Shown in pieces: positions 43,897 through 52,778 of a stretch of 64,000 nt of DNA. The stretch covers positions 1 through 64,000 of the forward strand of contig CAJTTO010000008.1 in the NCBI GenBank assembly GCA_910579275.1, read 5' to 3'. The notes beneath the pieces are model-generated. The model searched no databases. It was not told the origin of the DNA and saw nothing but the letters and a program-made list of their open reading frames with translations. Positions within the stretch are counted from its first letter, which is position 1, and each line of letters begins with the position of its first letter. Both the position numbers and the translations under genes were made by a program. Origin of the DNA: an uncultured Lachnospiraceae bacterium (lineage in GTDB: Bacteria > Bacillota > Clostridia > Lachnospirales > Lachnospiraceae).

Positions 43897-45360
43897 CTAT
43901 GAAATGTACGTCAGCGGAATCTTTACCGTGAAGATTGTCCCAATCCCTTCTTCACTGTTGACTGATATGGAACCCCGGTGCATTAGAATCGCATTCCGCG
44001 TGATTGCAAGCCCTAACCCTGTTCCCCCGATTTCCTTGGAGTGGGATTTGTCCACTCTGTAAAAGCGTTCATAAATATGCTCAATGGACTCCTGCGGAAT
44101 ACCCACGCCAGAGTCGGAAACCTCGACGGAAAAATACTGGTGATCTGCATCCAGTATCACCTTTACCCATCCGCCCTCGTTGTTATACTTGATGCCGTTC
44201 TCCACAAGGTTCGACAGTGCCAGCGTCAGCTTTACCTCGTCCACTTCCGCGATTACAGGCCTGCGGCTCTCAAAAATCAGCCTGACGTCCGCCCTTGTCG
44301 CGATAGGCCCTAAGCGTTTCAAAAGCAGCTCCAGCACCGCATTGATATCCACGGACTCCACATTCATGTCAGCCGATGTCCGCGTCATCTTTACGAGGGA
44401 CAATAAATCTGTGATTATTTTATTCTCCCGGTCGATTTCCTCCGCGATATCCGTCATAAATTCACGGTACAGCTCCGCGGGCACATCCTCCTGTATGATA
44501 AGGGAATCCGCAAGGACTTTCATTGACGCAAGCGGTGTCTTTAGCTCATGGGACACGTTTGACACGAATTCCTGTCTGGAGTCATCCAGCACTTTCATTC
44601 TTCCCATCATCTGGTTAAAGGCATCCCCGATATGCTCTGTCTCTATATAATCCGTAACACTGATTTCCTCATCCGTAAAACCATTCTTTACCTCATTAAT
44701 CGCGTCCGTTATCTTCTCAAACGGTTTCAGCATCTTCCTGCTCAGTAAAAGCGCAATTCCGAAAATGACAACCATCGCCACAATTTCCAGAAGAAAAGCA
44801 CTACTCTGTATGTATTCGTAGCCGCTCATAATGCTGTCTGTTGATACGCTGGTGAGCATCACGCCCGCTACCCGCGTCCTATCCTCGAGTTTCTCCTCAA
44901 TCGGCACGATAATCTCGATATAGCCCGTTTCCTTAAACAGGTTGGATGCACCGCCGCCCTTAAAACACTTGATAATCGCCTCGGAAATAATCGTTTTCCC
45001 TTCGCTGATTGCGTAGGTGTCCTTTATGATTTTCAAATTGCCGTCTATGACAAGGACGCGTCCGTCATACAGGTTTGAGAGCTGTGACAGTTCCGCGTTG
45101 ACTACGTCACTGCTGCTGTCAAGCATGTAGTTATATGTAATCAGATGGTCTGCAATAATTTTTACCTGCGTCTGAACGGCGTTGGTACGGCTTGATATGG
45201 CATTGTCCAGATAGCGGCTTAAAATGCCGTAATGCAGCACCACGCAGGGAATCATGCCTGTCAGCATCAGAAAACAAAAAATCCGTGTTTTCAGGCTTCT
45301 AAAGATTGTATAAAGTTTTCCTTTTTTTATCTTTTTCCAAAGTTTCGCCACGTTTCCCAC
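43897..45360 (-). CDS. Sensor histidine kinase, WalK/PhoR-like
   Basis: 487 residues. Helix near 25-45, an extracytoplasmic sensor of about 130 residues, second helix near 185-205, HAMP (LSRKMLKPFEKITDAINEV), dimerisation box FVSNVSHELKTPL with His271, then the ATPase domain (NLVENGIKYN, DSGVGIP, GTGLGLAITRN). It phosphorylates the regulator encoded one base in front. The order regulator-kinase-lipoprotein recalls WalRK-type envelope systems. No PAS domain is obvious. Confidence 0.92.
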   Translation of the reverse strand: MGNVAKLWKKIKKGKLYTIFRSLKTRIFCFLMLTGMIPCVVLHYGILSRYLDNAISSRTNAVQTQVKIIADHLITYNYMLDSSSDVVNAELSQLSNLYDGRVLVIDGNLKIIKDTYAISEGKTIISEAIIKCFKGGGASNLFKETGYIEIIVPIEEKLEDRTRVAGVMLTSVSTDSIMSGYEYIQSSAFLLEIVAMVVIFGIALLLSRKMLKPFEKITDAINEVKNGFTDEEISVTDYIETEHIGDAFNQMMGRMKVLDDSRQEFVSNVSHELKTPLASMKVLADSLIIQEDVPAELYREFMTDIAEEIDRENKIITDLLSLVKMTRTSADMNVESVDINAVLELLLKRLGPIATRADVRLIFESRRPVIAEVDEVKLTLALSNLVENGIKYNNEGGWVKVILDADHQYFSVEVSDSGVGIPQESIEHIYERFYRVDKSHSKEIGGTGLGLAITRNAILMHRGSISVNSEEGIGTIFTVKIPLTYIS

Positions 45361-46053
45361 CTATTTATAATAGTAGCCTACACCCCACTTGGTATGCACA
45401 TACTTCGGCTCACTCGGGTTCGGCTCAATCTTCTCGCGCAGTCTTCTGATATGCACGTCCACCGTGCGCACATCTCCCGGATAATCCTCGCCCCACACAA
45501 GCTTTAACAGATTTTCGCGGCCATAAACCTTGTTGGGATTGAGTACCAGAAGCTCCAGAACGTCGAATTCCTTCGCCGTGAGATTGACCTCCTGACCGCT
45601 CACATGCAGACGCCTGCCATCGCAGTCCAGCCGCAAGTCCCCCGCCTCTATCACCTGTGCCTTTTTGTCCGTCGATTCCTTTCCTTTTCCGCCTGTCCTG
45701 CGTATGATTGCCTTGATTCTTGCCTTTACCTCAAGGATGTTAAACGGTTTGGTAATATAGTCGTCAGCCCCGTACTCAAGCCCGAGAATTTTGTCCATGT
45801 CCTCCCCCTTTGCCGTAAGCATGATGACAGGCACATCGGAAAACTCCCTGATCTGCTGACATACCTCAAGACCTGTCAGCTTCGGAAGCATGATGTCCAG
45901 CAATATGATATCGTATTTATTATTTTTTGCCAGTTCGAGTGCCTCCTCGCCGTCGTAAGCACATGTGACCTCCATGTCGTCCTGCTCCAGACTGAAGCGA
46001 AGCCCTTTCACAATAAGCTTTTCGTCGTCCACTACCAAAACCTTTTTTCCCAT
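45361..46053 (-). CDS. OmpR/WalR-type response regulator
   Basis: 230 residues. Receiver domain with acidic pair DD9-10, phospho-acceptor Asp53 (ILLDIMLP), Thr in MLTAKG and Lys in YITKPF; C-terminal winged helix (NLTAKEFDVLELLVLNPNKV, TVDVHIRRLREKIEPNPSEP, TKWGVGYYY). Wording is close to WalR/VicR. It lies between comEA and its kinase, 22 bases after comEA, an unusual position for a two-component pair. Confidence 0.93.
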   Translation of the reverse strand: MGKKVLVVDDEKLIVKGLRFSLEQDDMEVTCAYDGEEALELAKNNKYDIILLDIMLPKLTGLEVCQQIREFSDVPVIMLTAKGEDMDKILGLEYGADDYITKPFNILEVKARIKAIIRRTGGKGKESTDKKAQVIEAGDLRLDCDGRRLHVSGQEVNLTAKEFDVLELLVLNPNKVYGRENLLKLVWGEDYPGDVRTVDVHIRRLREKIEPNPSEPKYVHTKWGVGYYYK

Positions 46054-46075
46054 TGATTTATGAATCTCCCTACTT

Positions 46076-46813
46076 CTATATTTTAATTTTATCTTTTATC
46101 TTAGAAAAAAGCCCCTCTTTAATGCCATCTACTTTTTTGATATCCTCAATGCTGCGAAAACCGCCGTTTTTCTCCCTGTACGCTATGATTGCCAGTGCCC
46201 TGCTCTCACCAATACCTGACACGCCTGTCAGTTCCGCGACAGTTGCCGTGTTGATGTTGACAAGCCCGGAATCCATGTCCGCGTTACCCGGTTCGGATGA
46301 CGCAGGCGGGTATGCCCCCGATGCTTTCAGCAAAGCGGCCTCCTCCTGTGTAAGGATTACTACCTGCTCCCCGTCCGCTATCTCCCTTGCCATGTTAAGG
46401 CAGGTATCGTCCGCATCACCGGACAGCCCGCCTGCAAGCTCCACAGCCTCATACAGCCGGCTTCCCTGCCTGAGACAGTAGACGCCGGGAAGCTCGACAG
46501 CCCCGCACACATAAATATATACTGTCCCGCCAATTTCTGACACATCTGTCATATTTTTATCATGCTCTGTATGCACGGATACTTCCGTTTCGGACATATA
46601 TTCTGTTTCAGATAAATTTGCGTCGGAAAATTTTGTTTCAGAAAGATTTGTATCGGAAATTTCCAAATTAATGTCGTCATGTGCCTGCGTACATCCACAC
46701 AGTATAACAGGTTGGAGCATCGCCAGTACAAATACACACAACATGTATATATGCTTTTTTCTAAAAATGAATTTGCAACGATTATTTTTTGTATTTATTA
46801 TTAAATTTTTCAT
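46076..46813 (-). CDS. comEA: ComEA-like DNA-binding lipoprotein
   Basis: About 245 residues. Basic start, hydrophobic helix with a lipobox-like LCGC, a linker containing the repeated motif DTNLSETKFSDANLSETEY, a SLBB domain (VYIYVCGAVELPGVYCL) and a C-terminal helix-hairpin-helix pair (VNINTATVAELTGVSGIGES, FRSIEDIKKVDGI). It binds DNA outside the cell and hands it to ComEC. Start uncertain: an in-frame GTG 12 bases upstream lies close behind AAGGAG. First gene of the run. Confidence 0.88.
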   Translation of the reverse strand: MKNLIINTKNNRCKFIFRKKHIYMLCVFVLAMLQPVILCGCTQAHDDINLEISDTNLSETKFSDANLSETEYMSETEVSVHTEHDKNMTDVSEIGGTVYIYVCGAVELPGVYCLRQGSRLYEAVELAGGLSGDADDTCLNMAREIADGEQVVILTQEEAALLKASGAYPPASSEPGNADMDSGLVNINTATVAELTGVSGIGESRALAIIAYREKNGGFRSIEDIKKVDGIKEGLFSKIKDKIKI

Positions 46814-46864
46814 GTTGGATATCACATACTCCTTACTTTTCCCCTCTATGCATATCCAATAATT

Positions 46865-46893
46865 ATTCTATGCTAAATCCACTTTTATTACAA
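46865..46893 (-). promoter_or_regulatory. Candidate promoter of the comEA run
   Basis: On the minus strand TTGTAA (46893-46888) and TAGAAT (46870-46865) are 17 bases apart, about 50 bases before comEA and 31 bases inside the edge of the 137-bp element. Confidence 0.5.
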
Positions 46894-46923
46894 GTGCTAA
46901 TTTTTACATTTCACGATTTTATG

Positions 46924-47060
46924 GTAACAGTTCAGCCTTCGGCTTCCTGTTACAGGCATCAAGCCATGCATAACCACTTCGTGGTGGCTTGATGCATCTC
47001 TACCATTACGCTATTTCACGGACTTTGCAGTAAATGCAAAGTCCTGGGCTGAACTGTTAC
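46924..47060. repeat. 137-bp palindromic element, copy 2
   Basis: 136 of 137 bases match copy 1 at 2670, in the same orientation. The ends GTAACAGTTCAGCC and GGCTGAACTGTTAC are a perfect inverted repeat here. Its right end supplies the TAA stop codon of the DUF4422 gene. Confidence 0.9.
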
Positions 47061-48232
47061 ATTTTATGGCTGATACAATACTGATACGCCCTTTCCGCAT
47101 TGTCGCTGCCGTGGGCGTACAGGCGTACTGCAGCGCGGACTGCGATATCCGATGTCCATGGCGGTACACTGCCCTTTCCCTGCCCGCAGCTTTTTTTCTC
47201 GATTGTTTTTACGTACTCTGTCTTAGCCGTCCGGTTTTCTTGTTCACGCTTGGTTGAGACTGCGCAAACCGCCTCTGCCGCAGCGCTGTTAAGCTCTCTG
47301 AAATAATCCATGACCGCCGCGTAGTCATTGATATGCTGCAAAAAACAGCTTCCATATTCCGCAAGCTCGAGATTTGCCGTGGAGACCGCCTGAAGGCAGA
47401 GCTTGCATTCACCATTGATATCGGATGCCTCCATAAGAATATCGGGTCTCTTTTTTAACACGGACTCAAAATATGCTTTTGCCCCGGCTGCATCCCTTCG
47501 CCAAAAGTAATCTGCCATTTTTTCCATGACCTCGTTTGTCTCTTTTTTCTCTCCGATAACGGCGACCCTGCACTCATATGCCTTTAAGTTCCTTGCCTTC
47601 ACCCACACATACAGCAGAAACTCGGAAATAAAGCCGAATACCCGCTTGTGGTAATCGTCCGCAAACGTCAGGTCTACACGTTTCTGCAGCGCGGAAAAAA
47701 TCGTAAAAAGCCACTCGCAGTACGCATCATACAGCGCTTTTGGGGCGACCATGATATTGCCAAAATATGTTTTATTCTGGTGAACCAAACTGACAAATGT
47801 GTCATAATATTCCGGATAGCATTCTGAGATAATGCGCCCTGTCTCGTCGAGCATGCTGACATTGTGATGCGCGCCAAAACCGTCTCTGTATGATCCGGGA
47901 AGCTCAAGCTGTTTCGTCGTGACGATGTCATAAGTCTGCAGAATGCGCTCATACTCCGCCTCCGAGAACACATATCCCTCCTCGCTCGTGAGAAAACGCC
48001 GATAGTGGCAGATTCCGACATAGTCCGTATCCACATCGTTCTTCCACACCCAGTAGACACCGGAAAGCTCTGCGTAGTAACAATTTAACTCCGATATGTT
48101 ATCCCCTGTATCATCCCCGACATACCCGAAATCTTCTTTTGCATTTACATGCCCCACATGAAGCGGTATATACATTGGATCATTCGGCACCTCAAACTGT
48201 TTGTGTGTCATCGCATAAATTTTAACTGACAT
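47057..48232 (-). CDS. DUF4422 domain protein, glycosyltransferase-like
   Basis: About 391 residues. The first 240 match DUF4422: KIYAMTHKQFEVPNDPMYIP, GDDTGDNISELNCYYAELSG, YVGICHYRRFL. Such proteins occur in capsule and polysaccharide clusters and are presumed transferases; here it stands alone. The C-terminal 150 residues are a helical extension of unknown role. GGAGAGAGG precedes the ATG. The last sense codon ATG is followed by TAA of the inserted element, so the original C-terminus may have been different. Confidence 0.82.
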   Translation of the reverse strand: MSVKIYAMTHKQFEVPNDPMYIPLHVGHVNAKEDFGYVGDDTGDNISELNCYYAELSGVYWVWKNDVDTDYVGICHYRRFLTSEEGYVFSEAEYERILQTYDIVTTKQLELPGSYRDGFGAHHNVSMLDETGRIISECYPEYYDTFVSLVHQNKTYFGNIMVAPKALYDAYCEWLFTIFSALQKRVDLTFADDYHKRVFGFISEFLLYVWVKARNLKAYECRVAVIGEKKETNEVMEKMADYFWRRDAAGAKAYFESVLKKRPDILMEASDINGECKLCLQAVSTANLELAEYGSCFLQHINDYAAVMDYFRELNSAAAEAVCAVSTKREQENRTAKTEYVKTIEKKSCGQGKGSVPPWTSDIAVRAAVRLYAHGSDNAERAYQYCISHKM

Positions 48233-48276
48233 CTGTCCTCTCTCCTTTTCATTGTCATAAAGTATTTTCTGCCGGA

Positions 48277-48316
48277 GGCTTTGCACTAAATACAAAGCCC
48301 TGCGCCGAACTGTTAT
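48277..48316. repeat. Diverged right-end fragment of the 137-bp element
   Basis: GGCTTTGCACTAAATACAAA followed by GCCCTGCGCCGAACTGTTA resembles the right 40 bases of the element (hairpin plus end) with several changes. It lies between the DUF4422 start and the zinc-ribbon gene. Confidence 0.6.
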
Positions 48317-48419
48317 CACACTGCAGAATACTTTTCATATTTTATTATATAATTATAGGAGGTTTTGCACAATGCAAAAGACAAGATTATGACAAATCAT
48401 GTAGATTAAAGGAGAAATT

Positions 48420-48854
48420 ATGGATTTTTTTAGTAAGGTAGGTTCTACGATTTCCAGCAAAAGCAAAGATGTCGCCAAAAAGGCAAAAGAACTTGCAGAG
48501 GTGTCGAGCCTGAATGGTCAGATTAACACACAGGAGGATATCATCAACAGGCTCTGCCTTGAAATCGGAAAGAATGTCTACGAAAGGCGGGACGTTTTCC
48601 CTGATAATGCGCTTGCGGAAAAATATACTGCTGTTTCGAACGCATACGCCGAAATTGAACGTCTGAAATCGGCAATTATCTCTGTAAAAGGTGCAAAGCA
48701 GTGCCCCAGCTGCGGAGTCGAAGTCGTACTGGACGCTGTGTTCTGTCCTGCCTGCGGCGCTTCGGTTCCTAACCCGGAGCCTGTCATGTATCCTGAGCAG
48801 ACTACAAAATTTGATTCCACAGAAAACGATTTTACCGAAAACAGTTCCCTGTAA
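48420..48854 (+). CDS. Zinc-ribbon protein with helical N-terminus
   Basis: 144 residues. Residues 1-95 are helical and charged (DFFSKVGSTISSKSKDVAKK, IERLKSAIISVKG); residues 97-120 form a zinc ribbon CPSCG and CPACG; the tail is acidic and disordered. Cytoplasmic, function unknown. AAAGGAGAAATT precedes the ATG. It is monocistronic, convergent with the hydrogenase unit. Confidence 0.82.
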   Translation: MDFFSKVGSTISSKSKDVAKKAKELAEVSSLNGQINTQEDIINRLCLEIGKNVYERRDVFPDNALAEKYTAVSNAYAEIERLKSAIISVKGAKQCPSCGVEVVLDAVFCPACGASVPNPEPVMYPEQTTKFDSTENDFTENSSL

Positions 48855-48920
48855 AATCATTCCGCATACAGCAGTTTCCTTCTGCTTGTCTGCGTGTCCT
48901 GCCGACAATCTGTAAGGAAC

Positions 48921-48951
48921 AAAAACCCCATCATTTTTGATGGGATTTTTT
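48921..48951. terminator. Bidirectional terminator between zinc-ribbon and hydrogenase genes
   Basis: CCCATCA and TGATGGG pair around TTTT, flanked by an A-run and a T-run, so it can work in both directions. Confidence 0.85.
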
Positions 48952-48958
48952 GTTTCGT

Positions 48959-50704
48959 CTATTTCATTGTATCCGGCATCTGCCATGCATTATGATCCGT
49001 GTGCAGCAGCAGATGCGCCTTGTGCGATAACGGTTTTTCCATAAATTCGTCATACAGCCGCCCCACTGCCTTGTTTTCATGTGAAAACCGGACAGGCGCC
49101 GTCTCGTCCAGCGTCCTGAGATTTCCGCTGCGCGCTGTGGCAAGCTCGCACCCGTCCTTGATGGGCTGCCCGCCGCCGCCGACACAGCCGCCGGGGCATG
49201 CCATGACTTCCACAAAGTCATAGTGTACCTCCCCGCACTCCAAGGCATCAATCAATTCCCTTGTATTTGCCAGACCGTTTACAACCGCAGTTCGAATCGT
49301 GGTATCCTTGATGCGGAACACTGCCTCCTTCCATCTTGGCTGTTCCCGCGTGCTCCTGACTTCCGAAAAAGCATCTGCATCCGGATTTTCCCCGGTAATC
49401 AGATAATATGCCGAGCGGAGCGCTGCCTCCATAACGCCTCCTGTCGTTCCGAAAATCACCCCGGCACCTGTTCCGTCCGCCATAGGATCATCGCACACGG
49501 CATCCTCAAGCTTATCCGGATCAATGTGCGCCATTCGTATCATGCGCGTCAGTTCCCTCGTCGTTAGCACCACATCCACATCATGTCCGGCATACTCCTC
49601 ATAGAACAGTTCCATATTGCGTTCACCCTTTTTGGCTACGCAGGGCATTATGGACACAGTTACCATGTCCTCAGGCGCAACGCCGATTTTTTTCGCAAAA
49701 TACGTTTTCATCACCGCGCCAAACATCTGCTGAGGAGACTTTGCGGTGGAAAGCCTTGGAACCAGATGCGGGTACTGGGACTTCACAAAACGCACCCAGC
49801 CCGGACAGCATGAGGTGAACATGGGCATCTGCTTCGTGTCCCCCTTCGAAAAGCGTTCCACAAACTCACTTCCCTCCTCCATAATCGTGAGATCTGCGGA
49901 AAATACTGTATCAAAAACATAGTCAAAGCCAATTTTGCGAAGCGCATCGACAATTTTTCCCATGGTGGCGTCCCTGCCGGGAATGCCAAACACCTCGCCC
50001 CATGCGGCGCGCACAGCCGGCGCCACCTGAACTACGGTAACTTTTTTCCTGTTCTCGATTGCCCACCATGCCTTCTCCGTATCGTCGCGCTCACGAAGCG
50101 CCCCCACCGGACAGTGCGTGATACACTGTCCGCAAAGCACACAGTCAGACTCCTCTATCCTGCAGTTTCCGGACACATAGACGCCTGTACGCGAGCCGGT
50201 TCCCCCGACATCCCATACCTTAACGCCCTGCACCTTTTCGCAGACAGATATGCACCGCATACATTTTATACATTTGTCATTATCCCTGATTAGCGGAAAA
50301 TTTCTGTTCCACGGAAGCGGGGTCAGCTCTTTTTCATATGGGACATCCAAAATATTCAAATCTCTGGTAATCGTCTGCAATGAACAGTTTCTGTTCCTTG
50401 CACATGTCACACAGTTGCTATTGTGCTGCGAAAGAATCATCTCCACTGTCTTTTTACGGTTTCTGCGGACTTTGGGGCTGTTGGTGTGAATAATCATTCC
50501 TTCTTCCACTTCATTGTTGCAGGATGTGACGAGCTTGTCCTTTCCTTCAATCTCAACGACACAGACCCGGCAGGCGCCGATTTCATTGATGTCCTTCAGA
50601 AAACACAGTTTGGGAATCGGAATGCCTGCAATGTTTGCCGCATCCATAATGGTGCTTCCCTCCGGCACTTCGATTGCTTTCTGGTCTATTTTAAGCTTTA
50701 CCAT
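48959..50704 (-). CDS. hydA: [FeFe] hydrogenase, monomeric catalytic subunit
   Basis: 581 residues. N-terminal [2Fe-2S] domain (CxxxxxxGACRVC), His-ligated cluster motif HNSNCVTCARNRNC, two [4Fe-4S] motifs (CIKCMRCISVCEK; CVLCGQCITHCP), then the H-cluster signatures TSCCPGW (about 297), MPCVAKKGE (about 353) and ACPGGCVGGGGQP (about 501). It makes or oxidises hydrogen. The start overlaps the end of the flavoprotein gene by seven bases, which indicates a joint complex. All ligands are present. Confidence 0.96.
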   Translation of the reverse strand: MVKLKIDQKAIEVPEGSTIMDAANIAGIPIPKLCFLKDINEIGACRVCVVEIEGKDKLVTSCNNEVEEGMIIHTNSPKVRRNRKKTVEMILSQHNSNCVTCARNRNCSLQTITRDLNILDVPYEKELTPLPWNRNFPLIRDNDKCIKCMRCISVCEKVQGVKVWDVGGTGSRTGVYVSGNCRIEESDCVLCGQCITHCPVGALRERDDTEKAWWAIENRKKVTVVQVAPAVRAAWGEVFGIPGRDATMGKIVDALRKIGFDYVFDTVFSADLTIMEEGSEFVERFSKGDTKQMPMFTSCCPGWVRFVKSQYPHLVPRLSTAKSPQQMFGAVMKTYFAKKIGVAPEDMVTVSIMPCVAKKGERNMELFYEEYAGHDVDVVLTTRELTRMIRMAHIDPDKLEDAVCDDPMADGTGAGVIFGTTGGVMEAALRSAYYLITGENPDADAFSEVRSTREQPRWKEAVFRIKDTTIRTAVVNGLANTRELIDALECGEVHYDFVEVMACPGGCVGGGGQPIKDGCELATARSGNLRTLDETAPVRFSHENKAVGRLYDEFMEKPLSHKAHLLLHTDHNAWQMPDTMK

Positions 50705-52530
50705 AATGTCTCTCGCCCTCCTTTGAATATTCCGTACCCGAAATGGTCACAGCGCAGGCATCTTGACGCCTCTTGTCGGCACTCCGCCTCTGTCATCGGA
50801 AGCTCCACTCCGTCAAAATCGCACACCCGCCGGCACGCTTCCCGCTCTGTCATGTTGACGCGTCCGCACGGGTTCCTGTCTGCCATGTTGGGCAGCGGTA
50901 CTTCCACGTCACTCTGTATCACATGATGGAATCCCAGATACTCGTCAATGTTTGCCGCAATCACCTTCGCAGCACCGATTGCCTTGATAACCGTGGCTGG
51001 TCCCGTGGCACAGTCACCGCCCGCAAACACGCCGGGAAGCAAATCGAAACCGCCGTGGCGCCCCGCCTGAATCACTCCCCTGTTTACCGGAACACCGGCA
51101 TCCGCAAAGTGCTGTGACTCAATGTCCTGCCCGATGGCGACAATCACGGTGGTGCACGGAATCAGCATATCGCTCTCGCCAGTGTCTTTTACACTTGCAC
51201 GCCCGTCCCTGATACTGCTGATCATCTGTGGTCTTACCCAGAGTCCCCGCGTGCTGTAGTCATTGTCTGTCTCAATCCGCACCGGCGCTTTGAGTGTCGC
51301 CACTTCCACGCCTTCTGCAATCGCGCCCTCTATCTCGTCGCGGAGCGCTGTCACGTCCGCCACGCGCCTCCGGTACACAATCGTCACTTTCTTGGCACCA
51401 AGCCGCACGGCGGTGCGCACTGCATCCATTGAGACATTGCCACCGCCAACGACACAGACTTCCTGCCCTTTTAGGTCAATGGCGCTGCCTTTTCCCACAT
51501 CGCGCAGAAACTGTACTGCCGAGATGACACCGTCCGCATCTTCGCCTTCCACGCCAAGCTTTTTGTCCGAGCTTGCGCCAATCGTTATCAGCACCGCATC
51601 ATACTGCTCTCTTAACGCGTCGATTGTAACGTCAATTCCAATCTGAAGCCCATGCTTTACCTGTACACCTGTTTCCAGTATGGCATTGATATCGTCATCC
51701 AGTCGATCCTTGGGAAGCCTGTAATTGGGAATACCATATCGCAGCATGCCGCCAAGTTCCGGCAGCATCTCGTACACGACAACCTGATGCCCCATAAGCT
51801 GCAAATAGTATGCGGCGCTTAATCCTCCGGGACCGCCTCCCACAATCGCAACTTTTTTTCCTGTGGACGGCTGACACTTTGGCGGTTCAACCTTTCCGGC
51901 AAAATCCGCCGCCATGCGTTTCAGTCCCCTGATGTTGACGGCATCATCTATCATATTCCTGCGGCACCTTGCCTCACACGGATACTCACAAATAAACCCG
52001 CAGGTTGTCGGAAACGGATTGTCCTTTCTAATCAGCCGGACAGCATCTTTGTATCTGCCCTCATGGACAAGTGCGATGTAACCCGGTATGTCAACACCGG
52101 CAGGGCACAGGGACACGCACGGAACCGGCTGCTGATAGCTGCAGTTGCAGCGTCCAAGCTCGATATGTGACACGTATTCATCACGAAAGCCAATAAGCCC
52201 CTTGTACACCATATTGGCAGCCTCATAGCCGATGGCACAGTCTGCGGACTCCATGATACTGAGTGCAGTTTCTTCCATTTCGTCCAGCGTTTCCATGGAT
52301 GCCCTACCGTTCAGAACATCCGATATCATTTTTTTCAGCTGTCTTAATCCTACACGGCATGGCACGCACTTGCCGCATGTCTGTGCATGACACAGCTCCA
52401 AAAATGCCTTTGACATATCTATGGGGCACAACCCTAACGGGCTTGCCTCAATCCTTCTCTCCAAATCCTTATAAAGCTGTTCCACTACAACCTGCGCCCT
52501 ATTTGGTATGGGAATTTCAAGTCTGCTCAT
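50698..52530 (-). CDS. GltD-like NAD(P)H oxidoreductase with NuoF-type Fe-S domain
   Basis: 610 residues. Residues about 45-100 carry a NuoF-type [4Fe-4S] motif (CHAQTCGKCVPCRVGLRQL); 130-200 is the Fe-S adaptor of glutamate synthase small subunits (CPAGVDIPGYI, CGFICEYPCEARCRR); then FAD (VGGGPGGLSAAYYL) and NAD(P) (VVGGGNVSMDAVRTA) sites and GGDCATGPATVIKAI. A C-terminal CLRCDHFG adds two Cys. It would pass electrons between NAD(P)H and the hydrogenase. AAGGAGG precedes the ATG. A bifurcating role is possible but no NuoE-like gene is present. Confidence 0.9.
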   Translation of the reverse strand: MSRLEIPIPNRAQVVVEQLYKDLERRIEASPLGLCPIDMSKAFLELCHAQTCGKCVPCRVGLRQLKKMISDVLNGRASMETLDEMEETALSIMESADCAIGYEAANMVYKGLIGFRDEYVSHIELGRCNCSYQQPVPCVSLCPAGVDIPGYIALVHEGRYKDAVRLIRKDNPFPTTCGFICEYPCEARCRRNMIDDAVNIRGLKRMAADFAGKVEPPKCQPSTGKKVAIVGGGPGGLSAAYYLQLMGHQVVVYEMLPELGGMLRYGIPNYRLPKDRLDDDINAILETGVQVKHGLQIGIDVTIDALREQYDAVLITIGASSDKKLGVEGEDADGVISAVQFLRDVGKGSAIDLKGQEVCVVGGGNVSMDAVRTAVRLGAKKVTIVYRRRVADVTALRDEIEGAIAEGVEVATLKAPVRIETDNDYSTRGLWVRPQMISSIRDGRASVKDTGESDMLIPCTTVIVAIGQDIESQHFADAGVPVNRGVIQAGRHGGFDLLPGVFAGGDCATGPATVIKAIGAAKVIAANIDEYLGFHHVIQSDVEVPLPNMADRNPCGRVNMTEREACRRVCDFDGVELPMTEAECRQEASRCLRCDHFGYGIFKGGRETLW

Positions 52531-52578
52531 TGGTTACCTCCTTATTCTTCTGTAATGCCCGCAATCTTCTCTATGGGA

Positions 52579-52617
52579 CTTAGGAACTTCGAAATAATAA
52601 CTTTACTGTTCCCTACA
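52579..52617. repeat. Hairpin-end pair of the TTAGGAAC / TTCCCTACA family
   Basis: CTTAGGAACTTCGAAATAAT and CTGTTCCCTACAC bracket a short AT-rich middle; GGAAC pairs with GTTCC. The same ends occur at 24242 and 25104. It lies upstream of the hydrogenase unit. The rest of 52531-52754 contains a weak dyad (GTAAGAG/CTCTTAC) and no gene. Confidence 0.4.
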
Positions 52618-52754
52618 CGTAATGTAAGAGACTATGTAAGCTCTTACATTGTATTGTACACTGCACTTTTTGATTTTGCAATAATTGATATTATTTAAAC
52701 AAAGTGCGTGCAGCAACGCTGCTAATTTCCTTACGCACCCCTGCGCATAAAACA

Positions 52755-52778
52755 AAAAAGGAGCCTATGCCCCTTTTT
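52755..52778 (-). terminator. Terminator of the M18 aminopeptidase gene
   Basis: On the minus strand AAAAAGGGGC and GCTCCTTTTT pair (one G-U) around a 4-base loop and run into TTTTTTG. The stop codon overlaps the hairpin. Confidence 0.75.
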
